Source of the DNA: Selaginella moellendorffii
Taxonomy: Eukaryota; Streptophyta; Lycopodiopsida; Selaginellales; Selaginellaceae
Length of the DNA stretch: 64,000 nt
Assembly: GCF_000143415.4 (NCBI RefSeq)
Contig: NW_003314272.1
Coordinates: 2,443,728 to 2,507,727, forward strand
Direction of reading: 5' to 3'
Position 1 is the stretch's first letter, and each line of letters begins with the position of its first letter. Position numbers and translations under genes: made by a program. Below are positions 22,087 through 33,600 of this stretch, piece by piece. The notes beneath the pieces were generated by a model, which was not told the origin of the DNA, did not search any database, and saw nothing but the letters and a program-made list of their open reading frames with translations.

Positions 22087-25029
22087 ATGGAGGAGGACGC
22101 AGAGGAGAAGGTCGTGCTAGAGTACCTGCGGCGCAAGAAGTACCGCGTCGCCGAGATTGCGCTGCTCCAGGAGCAGCAGAAGCAGAACAGCGATACGTCT
22201 GGCGCCATCAGCCACATTATCAACCATTCCAGGTAGTCTCTTCTCTAGCGTGTAGGGTTTTGATCAGCATTGCGTGCTAAATTCTTAGAGCTGACAATGA
22301 GGCTGGGCGGTACAAGGAGAGTTATAGTAAGCTCCGAAACTGGGTTCACTCGTCTCTGGATCTCTACAAGGTTCTTATTGCAGCTCTTGCTTGTTTTCAA
22401 GGTTTTGTGAATTTTTCTCTGTGGTAGACTGAGCTACTTCGTATACTCTATCCGGTGTTTGTGCACTGTTACATGGAATTGGTGGCGAAAGGTTTCGCGC
22501 AAGAAGGTACGCTTTTCCATTTGGCATGGTTGTTTTCCCGCTGAGGGGAAAGTTACAGCACGAGAATTCTTCCAAAGTTTTCGGGATGACCATCAACCGC
22601 AACATATAAGAGATCTTCAGAAACTAGAGGGAGTGATTACTCCCCAGCACCTCCAGGTAGCTTTCCTTTTAAGGGTCGAGCTTGGAGTCTCAAGGTTCTG
22701 GTTTATTCGTAGGAAAACGAGACTGCATGCACGCTTCAAGAGAACAAAGTACACGTCAAGATGTGCCAGGTAGAAATTTCGTGCTGCAACTGGAATGCTC
22801 AGAATCCCGTTTGAAATGCAGTATTCTTTCGAGTTACTTTTGCAATATCTCCAGAGCACGGAATCAATGTTAATGCTTGGGATCGTCAATTCACATATCA
22901 ACTTGAAAGGTCGTCTCTAGTTTGTCGGTTGCATTGGAGTAACTCTTTCAGGTTGTTGAAAGCAGTCCTTCCTGGGCAACCAGCAGCTTTACTGGACGAT
23001 GATGAATCTAGCTCTCTTCCTGCAAAGGTCCAGGCAGTGGTTGAAGCGACAAATCAAAAGGAGATTCACTGGGGGGTGGGTAAATTTCCTTTTTAGTTCG
23101 GCTGGACCTTCATTTTCTTTATGCAGATTCTTGAAGGATCCTTGGAAGATAAGTTTGAGAAGCAAATAGCGGCAGAGCTGGAGAAGGCTGACGCGGATAA
23201 AGATGCGGAAACAGACGAAGCTAAAGTGCGCGATTTCCTTGTTTTTCCTTTGTGATATCCATCTTCTTACGAGATTGATTCTTAGAAACGAGCTGCCGAC
23301 GGGAAAGTAAAGAAAGTGAAAAGGGACAAAGCAGGTAAAGGATTAAAGGCCGAACCGGCTGCCAGATCTGTCCCCCGATTGAAGCCGGAGTTGACGATGC
23401 CACTGCTGTAAGCTTTTCAATTCTGCAACACGAGGAATTTGAACTGGCTTCTCTGCAGGACTGACGACTTTGAACGGCAAGCTCTGGATGACCTGCGTAA
23501 TAGAGTCAAGCTCGGAAGCACTGCGTTGCCATCAGTGAGCTGTTACACATTTGTGAACACAAACAACAGGTTTGGATGCATGATGAGTTTTGAGAGTGAT
23601 TTGGTGAACTTGGAGCCACTGGCAGCCTGAACTGTGCTTCAATATCAGCAGACGGTGCTTATCTGGCTGGAGGATTCTCTGATTCGGCAATTAAGGTACG
23701 TCTATAATTGTTATTCGTTGCGTGTATTGACTTTAGAAACTTCTTATAGCTCTGGGACATGGTAAAGATGGGCGAGCCTTCAATGTATTCGGATGCTGGT
23801 AAGCAGTCTCTAAATAAAAGACCAACACCAATTCGTCAGTTTTGTAGGCAAGGGCCAGTTTGAGGGTCGCAGTTCGAGCTACATACGATTGGTTGGACAT
23901 GCTGGCCCAGTATATGGTGTGGACTTTAGCCCTGAGGGTGATTCACTGCTATCAGCATCAGGAGATTGTACAAGTGAGTTATCTTGGTCTTTGCAGGAGC
24001 TTGCTAAACGTTTTGCTATCTGTCTTGAAGTACGCCTTTGGAGCACCAGGCTGAATGCCAACTTAGCTTGCTACAAAGGACATAACTATCCCGTCTGGGA
24101 TGTTCAGGTATGACAGGCTTTTGGCCTTATAGTCGGTCTGATCTCCGGCTACTCTTGCAGTATAGTCCAGTGGGACATTATTTCGCGAGCGCGTCTTACG
24201 ACCGGACTGCAAGAGTGTGGTCCATGGATAGATTGCAACCGCTGAGGATAATGGCTGGCCATCTCTCAGACGTGGATGTAAGTTCTACCTTTCCGCTTAT
24301 GTCGTTTCTCTCCTTCGCATAAACTTGAGCGAGTTGCTGCATGCGTTTGCAGTGCGTGCAGTGGCATGTCAATTGCAATTATATTGCTACAGGCTCAAGC
24401 GACAAGACTGTCAGGCTGTGGGACGTACAAACTGGAGAGTGTGTACGCATTTTCACAGGCCACAGGTCGATGATCGTGTCGATTGCCATGTCCCCTGATG
24501 GACTGTTCATGGCATCGGGTGACGAGGATGGGGCCATTATGATGTGGGATTTGGCATCCAGCCGCTGCGTGACTCCTCTGCTGGGTCACACCGGCTGCGT
24601 TTGGAGCCTCGCTTTCAGGTAGCAAGAGCCTCTGGAGAAAAACGCTTGATTTTTTTCTTGATTTTTTTTCCTCCAGTGGCGAAGGGTCCATTCTGGCTTC
24701 TGGTTCCGCTGATAACACTGTCAGACTGTGGGATGTGAACGGGAGCTCTAAAGTCACTGCAGACAAGTGAGTATTTTAATCATCTTCTTTTAAAGCGCTG
24801 AGAGCTCTGTGTTTGTTTTTCTTATTCTCTGTTTGTGCAGAACAAGGAGATTGCGATTGTTGAAGACACTGCCAACCAAATCGACTCCAATCTACACACT
24901 AAGAGTGAGTAACAAGACGCTTTTTCTTTGTAGTTACACGCTTATTTACACCGTTATTTTCCACTGTAGTTTTCTAGGAGGAACTTGCTGTTCGTCGCTG
25001 GCGCCTTTAGTCCCAGCAAAGGCCACTAA
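22087..25029 (+). CDS. TAF5: TFIID subunit TAF5, multi-exon
   Basis: TAF5 is a WD40 scaffold subunit of TFIID needed for RNA polymerase II pre-initiation. Exon 1 (22087-22232) encodes a LisH-like start ('VLEYLRRKKYRVAEIALLQEQ'). The following exons give the TAF5 NTD2 domain ('YKESYSKLRNWVHSSLDLYK', 'TELLRILYPVFVHCYMELVAKG', 'EFFQSFRDDHQPQHIRDLQKL'). The C-terminal half is a WD40 propeller ('GHAGPVYGVDFSPEGD', 'YKGHNYPVWDVQ', 'GSSDKTVRLWDVQTGECVRIF', 'ASGDEDGAIMMWDLA', 'SADNTVRLWDV'). The last exon, 24970-25029, gives the conserved 'FSRRNLLFVAGAFSPSKGH' end after a 'LKTLPTKSTPIYTLR' exon. It converges on the ABCG gene, with 60 bp between the two stop codons. Confidence 0.95.
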
Positions 25030-25089
25030 GTTACCTTCTCCTGGTGGAAACCATCTTGGAAAAGGATAACGCTGAAGGAAGCGAGAACC

Positions 25090-28000
25090 TCAAGCTCTGT
25101 TGTGTTTGAGAAACTTGAAAGATGTGACCGCCAGCGCCGCGAAGAAGAGCGCCATCCCACACAGCGCCAGATAGTCCCAGTGGTTGCGGCTCATCTCGAT
25201 CGGTCTGGTAGCCAGCAGTCTATCCCACACGAACGCAGGCCGGGTGGTGTTGGTCCGGGTCAGGAGCTGCTCGACGTCGTGAAGCCTCTTGCAGTGGCAG
25301 CCGGGGCACGGCTGGCGGATGACGCAGCTTAAGCAGGCCGTGGTCCCAGTGTCGCAGTAGAAGGAGGTCGGGGTGAGGATGTTGATCGTGTACTGGAACG
25401 GGTTGATCCAGTAGAGCCACTTGTAGAAGCGGATCCTGTTCCTGGGAACCGAGACGCCGGACGAGGAGATCCACATGGACATGATGATGGAGGAGAAGGT
25501 GACGGCTATGGTCGGGATCGGAGCTGCGCAGGCCAGGAAGACGCCGTAGCACACCACCACCATGGTGAAGAGGAAGAGGCACGTCCAGTACTTGAGGAAC
25601 ATCGTGAAGGTATCGACTCCGACGCCGGCCATCCCGTTTGCTATCCCGACGAAGACGAACGTTCCCAGGAGGATGTATGGGATCTCCGAGACGAGCCAGG
25701 ACAGCGGGTAGAGCAGCGAGGTGTACATGCGAGCCCGGCTCTCGCGGACGTAGACCTGCCTGTCGGTGCCGAGCTGCGGGATGAGATTGTTGGCGGTGGT
25801 GGCGCAGATGAGGATGGCCTCGATGTACATGATGAGCGACGCCGACTGCATGGAGGTGGACCGCTCGACGTCGATGTTGAGGAAGAGTGTGCCGATGACG
25901 AGCGCGATGATGACAATGCCCGTGAGCCGGTTGAAAGTGTAGCGGACGTTGCGCCACAGGAACCTGGCGTTGCGGAGGAACACCATAGCGAACTGCGTCT
26001 TGTAGGGGGCGATGTAGCGGGAGTTGAGATGGTGGAGGCCGTCGTCTTTCTGGTCACGCAGGGACTGGAGCTCGGCCGCGTTTGCGAGCTGCAGTGGGCT
26101 GTTATGATATGCGGAGACGAAGTCCGCCGCGGGCTCCCGCTTCGTGGTTCCGCCACCCAGGATGTCCAGCAGGAACACCATCGGGCTCCGCCGCGGGTCG
26201 TAAGGTGGCACGCCTGGAATGGCCGTGAAATAGTCGAGGAGCTGGCTGCCGTTGGTACCGGGTGGTCCGAAGTAGACTTGCTTCCCCTCCCGCAAGACCA
26301 GCACGCTGTGGAAGAGGCCCAGTGTCTCGGCGCTGGGATGGTGCAAGGTGACGAGCAGCGTGCGTCCGTTCATGGCCACCGTTTGCAAGAGGTGCAGAAC
26401 GTTTCTCGCGCTGGCTCCGTCCAGCTGCGAAGTTGGATCGTCGAGAAACAGGATGCTGGGATTTGCTGCCAGCTCGATGGCTATGGTGAGCTTCTTGGTG
26501 ATCTCCCGCGGCCGCTTGTTTATCTGCTGGAAGACCCCGACCAGCTTGTTGCTTACGTGGGAGAGGCCCGTGAGCTCGAGTATGAGATCGACGTGACGAG
26601 CCTTGTCGGCGGAGCTTATGTGCCGCCTGAGCCGGAGGTTGGCGCTGAACTCGAGAGACTCTCGGACTGTGAGATACGGCTGGTGCATCTCGACGTTCTC
26701 GGCAAAGCCAGAGATGCGGTGGAAGCACGTCTTCTTCAGCCGGACACCGTTGACGAGTACCTCGCCTTCCGAGGGCATCCTGCCGGCCAGGCACTTGAGG
26801 AGTGTCGACTTTCCTGCGCGAGTGCTTCCGACGAGAGCTAGCATCTGGCCTGGCTTGACATAGCCGGAGATCAGGCTCAGGTGCCCTGTTGGAAGAGTGA
26901 TGTCGAAGAACGTGAGAACTAGAGGCCTCACAGGAAGATGGAGTTCCATCCACTTGGCTGCTTCTTCTTGACCGGGACCGTCGCGGAGGCTACCGTCCTC
27001 TACTCTGCTCAGCTCCTCCGGATCTGGTTTTACAGCTTCTTCGTCGGCAACTGGATGAAGCTGGCCTTTCCTGACAGGAGATGGCGCCAGCTCCGGCAAG
27101 CGGGACTTTTTGTACGCCAGGTATGCGAGGAAGTTGAGAGCGAGGATGAAGATGACGATTGCCGCGTACGCGAGCACCAGCCTTCCCCCGGAGGCTTCCA
27201 AGTCATAGAACTTGATAAAGGCCCGGCCGAGCGTGAGCCTTGGGTTTACCAAACAGAACTGGAAGTTGAGATGGCTCGTGCATGGCTGGTCGTACCGGGT
27301 CTTCATCTGAGTCGAGGAGTAGATGATGTTGCCCCAGCGCGTTGGAACGATGTAGAGCATCCATTTCCAGTAAGCGGGTGTCACACTGGGTAGCAAAATC
27401 ACGCCAGAGAAGAGAAGACACACGAGGATGAAAAGTCCTGTGAATGAAAGAAAATAAACCCAATGTTTTGTCAAAAGGTGTTTCAAACCTGCCAAAGCTG
27501 CGGCATTCTCCAGCAGCGGAGCAAATCCGCCGACGAGAAACACGAACGACGATCCCATGTATCCTATCACAAAGATCAGCGCCAAATACTGGAAGTAGTG
27601 CGCAGCATTTTCCAGTGAGAGGCCCGCGAGGAAGTACGTACACATGCTATAGATTATTGCCTGCTCAAGAGAATGACCATGTATGTGTGAAGCTTCCGAC
27701 AATCAAGCGACTCTTACCTCGAGAAGTGATTGCGGGAGACTCACGAGGCCATGAGCCACGACGTATGAAGAAACTGGGAAGAAATGCAGCTCGCGGTGCT
27801 TTTGGAAAACCGGCCGATGAATCAAGAGGTGGATTGGGAGTTGTGTGAGGTTTATAAGCATCAAGACCATCATCGAGACGAAGCCAAGGGTTCGTAGCGC
27901 AATCATCTCATATTGATCGATCTTGCCGCCTTTCTTGTAGAAGAAAGAACCAGCAAAGAGTCCAAGAACAGTAATCTGTACGAAAACGATTGTTGAAAGC

Positions 28001-30126
28001 TAAGAAAAAGTCTAGAGCTTTTCGAACCTGGAACAGCCGAAGTATGATCAGGATTTTGAAACGAATCGCAAATGTAAATTGACGCTTCACAAGGCATTGC
28101 GTAGACCATAGCCAGTCCTTCACGTTGACAAATCCAAACCGCTTTTTGTAGCACGCACCGGTTTCTTTCTGGACAGGAAAACTCCATGAGATTACCATTA
28201 ACATCTGAAGATTTGGTATGAGTTCTCACCTCTTGCATTTTACGCTCCAGTTGCACGTGAAGTGATCCTTCTCTCGAGTTTAGCAAGTCGGCAACTTTAC
28301 AAGCTTGAGCCGCCTGTTCGGCTGGAGAGCCACCTCTAACGTAGTGAGTACTACCGTCAGGTAGCACAACAGCAGTGATTTCGTCTCCCACTCGAACCGC
28401 TCCATTGGTTATGATCTCTCCGGCCTCGGAGACATTTGTCACGTAAACACCTACAAAACCTTATAAGTCGACACTAAGAGGAACACATATCGTTACCCGG
28501 GCCATTCAGCGTGTCATGCTGGATGGAGATCTCAATATCGGAGATAGTCTCGGCCATGTAAGTGTGAGTCACGTCTTTGCTGGAAACGATACGCATGACG
28601 TCTTTGAAATGGTCGGATGCTTTATAAGATACAACAAGCTCCGGAATTCCCAGTTTTGTAAAACCAGGCATCAGGTATCTAGCTCCAGAACCCGCAGAAA
28701 TATCTTGAAGGAACACAGCAGGATCGACATAGCTAGGCTTTTTATATCTGGCAGGCAACAAGGAAGTTAGTTCGTCAGGAGATAAGAGAGTTTAGACATA
28801 CCCAAGCTTGAAGAAGTAGTTTTCCACACCGTGTCGAGGACCTTGGTAGATCATCTGGCCCTCGGACAAGATAATGATCCTGTCAAAAAGCTCGAAAACT
28901 TCCGGAGCTACCTGAGCCATGCAAGTTACTAGAGCGCATTCTTGAACACGAATCACTGTGTCTAAGAGATTATGAAGCCTGTCATAAAGGCGTAACGAGT
29001 CCTCTGCCGTTGCTGGCTGATCGTATAGAAAGACTGAAAAAGTCCGCATCGCGATCTCTGCTGTCGTAAGCCTGGCTTTCGCTGATTCCTTCAGGAGAGG
29101 CCCGACCACCAAATGCTCGATTTGCTTTAAGCCGAAAGTCTGTAGAACATATTCCAGGAATGGATTGTCGCTGTCTGCCAAGTCCGGAGCAAAGCACCTG
29201 ATCATTTGGGCCGTGAGTTCCTGCGGTCGTAGCCGTCGCGTGCATTTCTCGGCAAACTCGAGAGTTTCTCGAATGGTAAGCACCGGCAAGTGGCTGATAA
29301 AAGAACAGCATTAATTGGAGTTCAGACAAGAAGAAAACAAAACAAAGATTACGTACACGTTGTGAAGGCCTGTAGCATAAGCAATCGGACGCTTGGTCTC
29401 GAGATCTGGCGTCAATACGGAGTCGTTGTATAAGACCTGGCCTTCAAACTTTACGAGCTTGCTGGGATGAAAGTGTCCGGCAAGGACCTGGTATAATCAC
29501 AGAAAGATGGATAAGTCACATTGTAATAAGAAACCACTAAATTACCTTCAAGAGAGCAGTCTTTCCACTTCCTAGAACAAAGAAAAAAAGAAAAAAACCG
29601 TGAAAATGTAGCTAGAGTTCGTTAAGTTTTGGAGAATTACCTGCCGGACCGATCACTAGAGTCATGGAGCCAGGCATAACGTAGCCACTCACGTCGTCAA
29701 GTACCTTGACACTGCTCGGTTGATCTCTTTTCTTCGCGAGAAGCTTTAGAGGACCGAGAAAGCAGCCCACAATCTTCCTTCCAAACGTTTCATAGCTCTG
29801 CGCTTGCTGCTGGGGACTGTTCACGGTCACAGTGACACCCTTGAATCTTATCACCTGCAAACGCACGCCTGGTAAAGATCTTCCCGGACAGAAAGAAAAG
29901 AACAAGGAAAATTTTAAATATCTGGTACCAGGTCATATGGATCCGTCGCAGCGTGGTACTGCTCCAGATCGCTCTTGAGCGAGCTCGATCTCGCAATGCT
30001 GAGGCTCACAGCCCTTGGCAGCTCCTCATTGACGACGAGCTCGCGGAGGGACGAGGAATTGGAGATTCTTGCGGCCTCCATTTCGTGGCCGCGATCATCA
30101 GCGCCATCATCCGCGGTGGCAGCCAT
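25090..30126 (-). CDS. Full-size ABCG (PDR-type) protein 1 with degenerate ATPase motifs
   Basis: This is a full-size ABCG membrane protein in the order NBD1-TMD1-NBD2-TMD2. The first in-frame ATG is 30126; exon 1 is 29929-30126 and exon 2 is 29641-29855. NBD1 keeps Walker A 'GPAGSGKT' split by an intron, but its Q-loop Gln is Gly ('YATGLHNV'), the signature is replaced by 'KESAKARLTTAEIA', and Walker B ends 'FLYDQ' (Glu to Gln). NBD2 keeps Walker A 'GSTRAGKS' and the switch His ('TLHHPS'), but its Q-loop reads 'FAENVE', its signature region reads 'KRPREITKKLTIA' and its Walker B reads 'LFLDD' (Glu to Asp). TMD2 is intact ('FYKWLYWINPFQY') with a Cys-rich extracellular loop before the last helix. 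The frames carry no disruptive stops, so this is not an obvious pseudogene. Substrate unknown. A close tandem paralogue lies 508 bp upstream. Confidence 0.9.
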
Positions 30127-30633
30127 CCCCGATCGACGATCGGGAGCTGTATTCTCACAGAAATTCTCCAAATTTCCTAGATCAAGGAGAAAGAAGCGCG
30201 GAGATCACTGGAAGAAGCTCTACCTGGCCCAGATTTCCAGCTCCCATGACTGCGTTGAAATTCGTAAAAGCCCTATCTCTCTGGCAGGAGAGAGACATCC
30301 TAGTCAACTCAAACACCTCCATATATAGCTCCCATATCTCTAGAAATATTATAGTATTTCTTCCCAGATGTTAGTCCACGACGCTCGCAAATATCCAAGC
30401 AAGCCGCCACCATCGATCTTAATTTTTTCTTCCGAAGTTTCGCACGAAAGCTGAGTGAAAAAAGAAAAGAAAAAAATTGTCGTATTGAAGTACGTAAGCC
30501 TTGAGCTCAATCGTGAAAGGTCCACCATCTAGGAAGGAAATTTAGAAAACTACCAAGGAAATTGCAAAATACCTCACTATAGTCCTCCAAAGTTCTCGTC
30601 ATAGCCCAGAGCGTCGCGAGAACGTCGTGAGTT

Positions 30634-33600
30634 TTACTTCCTGTTGTGCTTGAGTCGCGCGAAGGATACGATCGCCAGGACCGCGAAGAGCAGCACCATG
30701 AAAGCCAGAGCCAGGAAGTCCTTCCCAATCCTGTGCTTCTCAAGAACTCTTGCCTTGCTCAGCCTCTCCCACACGAAGCTTGCTCGAATGAACTGGCTGA
30801 AGACCGGCCCATAGATTTGCACCAGCTTCTTCTCCAAGTCGACCAGCCTCTTGCACTTGCATCCAGGACAACTCGCGCCGATCGTGCAAGCATTGCACGC
30901 CGGAGTTCCGGTGTCGCAGTGGAACGCAGTCGTGGTGAGGATATTGACGGCGTACTGATACGGGTTGATCCAGTAGAGCCACTTGTAAAACTGGATGTTG
31001 TAGCGCGGAATGGAGACCCCCGAGGACGCCACCCACACCGAAGTCGATATCGACGAGACCGTCATGGCCAGCAGCGAGTTTGGAAACAGCAGCGTGACGA
31101 AGATGCCGAAGTAAGTCACGGCCAGGGTGAAGAGAAACAGGCCGATCCAGTACTGGACGAACGCGGACACGGAGTCGACGGCAAGGTTGGCCAGGCCGTT
31201 TCCAATCCCGACGAAGGCGAGTGTGCCGAGCAGCAAGTATGGAACCTCGGCGATGGCCCAGGACAGCGGATACAGCATCGGGGAGTACATCCTTGCTCGG
31301 TTCTCTCGATAGTAGACGAGCCTGTCCGTTCCGAGCTGCGGTATAACGTTGTTGGCCGTGAGCCCGGAGATCATAATCAGCTGGATATACGGGAAGAGGC
31401 TGGCGGACGTCATGGACAGCAGCTTTTCCACGGAGATGTTGAGGTAGAGTGTTCCCATGACGAGAGCGACGAGAATGGTCCCAAGGAGGCGGCGGAGTGT
31501 GTATGTCACGTTCCTCCATAAGAAACGCTGGTTCCGGAGGAACACCATCGCTGCCTGCGTCTTGAACGAAGCTGCGTATCGAGAGCTGATGTTCTTGAGC
31601 TCGGGATCTGGCTGCTGCTTGAGAAGCCTCTCGAGTACCTCCGCGTTTGCCTGATGCAGAGAACTGGACTGGTACAGCTGAGAGAAGTCGTGCAATGGCT
31701 TTCGCTCCTTTATGCCTCCGCCAAGTGCTCCGAGGATGTAGGTGACAGGGTTCCACTGCTCGTTGTAAGGTGGTGAACTCGGCACTGACGTGAAGTAGTG
31801 CAGCACTTGCTTGCAGTTCCAGCCAACGGGGCCGAAATAGGCTGTGTGACCGCCAATAGCTAGTACCAACACATCGTTAAACACGCTGAGTGCCTCTCCA
31901 CTGGGATGATCCAGCATGCTGATGATAGTACGCCCGCTTAAAGCAACACTCTGGAGCAGTCTCAGAATCTCTCTGGAGCTAGTGCCATCCAGCTGCGCCG
32001 TGGGATCCTCCAAGAAAAGTATGCCGGGGTTGACGGCGAGTTCCACAGCTATAGTAAGTTTCCTTCTTGTCTCCTGGATTCGAGCAGTGACGAGCTTCAA
32101 GTTGCCAACAAGTTGATTGCTCATAGCTGACAATCCCAAAAGTTCCAGGACCTCCGTCACATGCCGAGCTTTGTCGTCCGCACTGATTTGTTTTCCCAGC
32201 CTGAGATTTGCACTGAACTCCAGGGACTCTCTGACAGTAAGATACTGTTGGTGAGCTTCCAACTTCTCAGCAAATCCAGATATCCGGCAGATGGCGAGTC
32301 TGTCCAGTTTCAAACCGTTTAAAGAAACGTCACCCTCGAGCTTGCCGGGTGGTAGCCTGCCTGCAATGCAGTTGAGCAACGTTGCCTTGCCCGACCGTGT
32401 GCCCCCAGCAATTGCTAGCATTGTCCCTGGCTTGGCATAGCCAGAGACGTTGTCCAATACTACTTGCTCAAAAGAAGATCGCACGCCCCGCCTGGTGAAC
32501 CTCAGCTGGTGAAAGGAGAGCGTTACAGGCTTGACAGATAACTTGCAAGTCCACCTCCCAGGTGCTCGTGTACCTCCGTTCTCTGCTTGTTCCACATTGT
32601 TGGGGCCGCGAACATACTGTTTCTGCCTTGGTATAGCCGATGCCGTTTCCTGTATCCGGACTTTGCTGTACGCAAGATATGCCAAATAAATGAGAACCAG
32701 AATATATGCAACGATGACTCCGAATGCGAGAACAAGCCTTTTTCCACCAGCTTCTAGCTCATAATACTTGAGAAATGCTTGGCCAAGAGAAAGTGTTGGA
32801 TGAAGAAGACAGAATGGATACGTGCGGTAAAGTGTGCAAGGTAATTCATAGCGGTTATCGGTTTGAGTCGATGTAAAAATGACATTTCCCCAACGAGTTG
32901 GTGTAATGTATAGAACCCATCGCCAGTACCAGCTGATTACACTTGGAATAATAGTGGAGCCCGAAAATAGAAGGTTCAAAGCGACAAATGAACCTGTAAA
33001 AACAGTTGCTGAAGCTACATTATCTCAGGAAAAGACATACCTCCCATCGTTGTGGCTACTTCCAGCATTGGTGCAATGGCACCTACCAACAACATCCAAA
33101 GTGAGCCCAAATAAGCAGTGACAAAAATCAATCCTAAGTACTGAACATAATGTGCTGCCTTCTCTTTAGACAGCGAAGCTAAAAAATACACGCACAAACT
33201 GTAAAGCAGTGCCTGTAATACTTTCAACGCTCAAGTCATACGAGAAAATAATAGCATACCTCTATAACTGATTGAGGAATGTTCAAAATGGCATGTGCTA
33301 CTACATACGAAGAAACAGGAAATAAGTGTTGACCTTGCTGCTTGTAGAAAACGGGTCGATGAAACACTATATGGACCGGAAGCTGGACGATGTTGATTAA
33401 CATTAAAGTCATCATAGATATAAATCCAATCGTTCTCATAGAATTCATTTCGTATTGATCAAGTCTGCCTCCTTTGTGATAGAACAAGGAACCAGTGAAC
33501 AAGCCGACTAAAAGAATCTGAAGAGTCAGCATTTAGCATGACTAAATCGGACGCTGTCATTACCTGGAGAAGTCGTACAATAGCTAATCCCTTAAGTCGC

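Noticed and set aside
26029-26841. 270-codon plus-strand open frame opposite ABCG-1
   Set aside because: It is antisense to the conserved NBD2 of ABCG-1, has no family resemblance, and is explained by GC-rich codon use.
30646-31521. 291-codon plus-strand open frame opposite ABCG-2
   Set aside because: Shadow of the conserved TMD2 coding strand, with a low-complexity Asp/Glu/Arg-rich translation.
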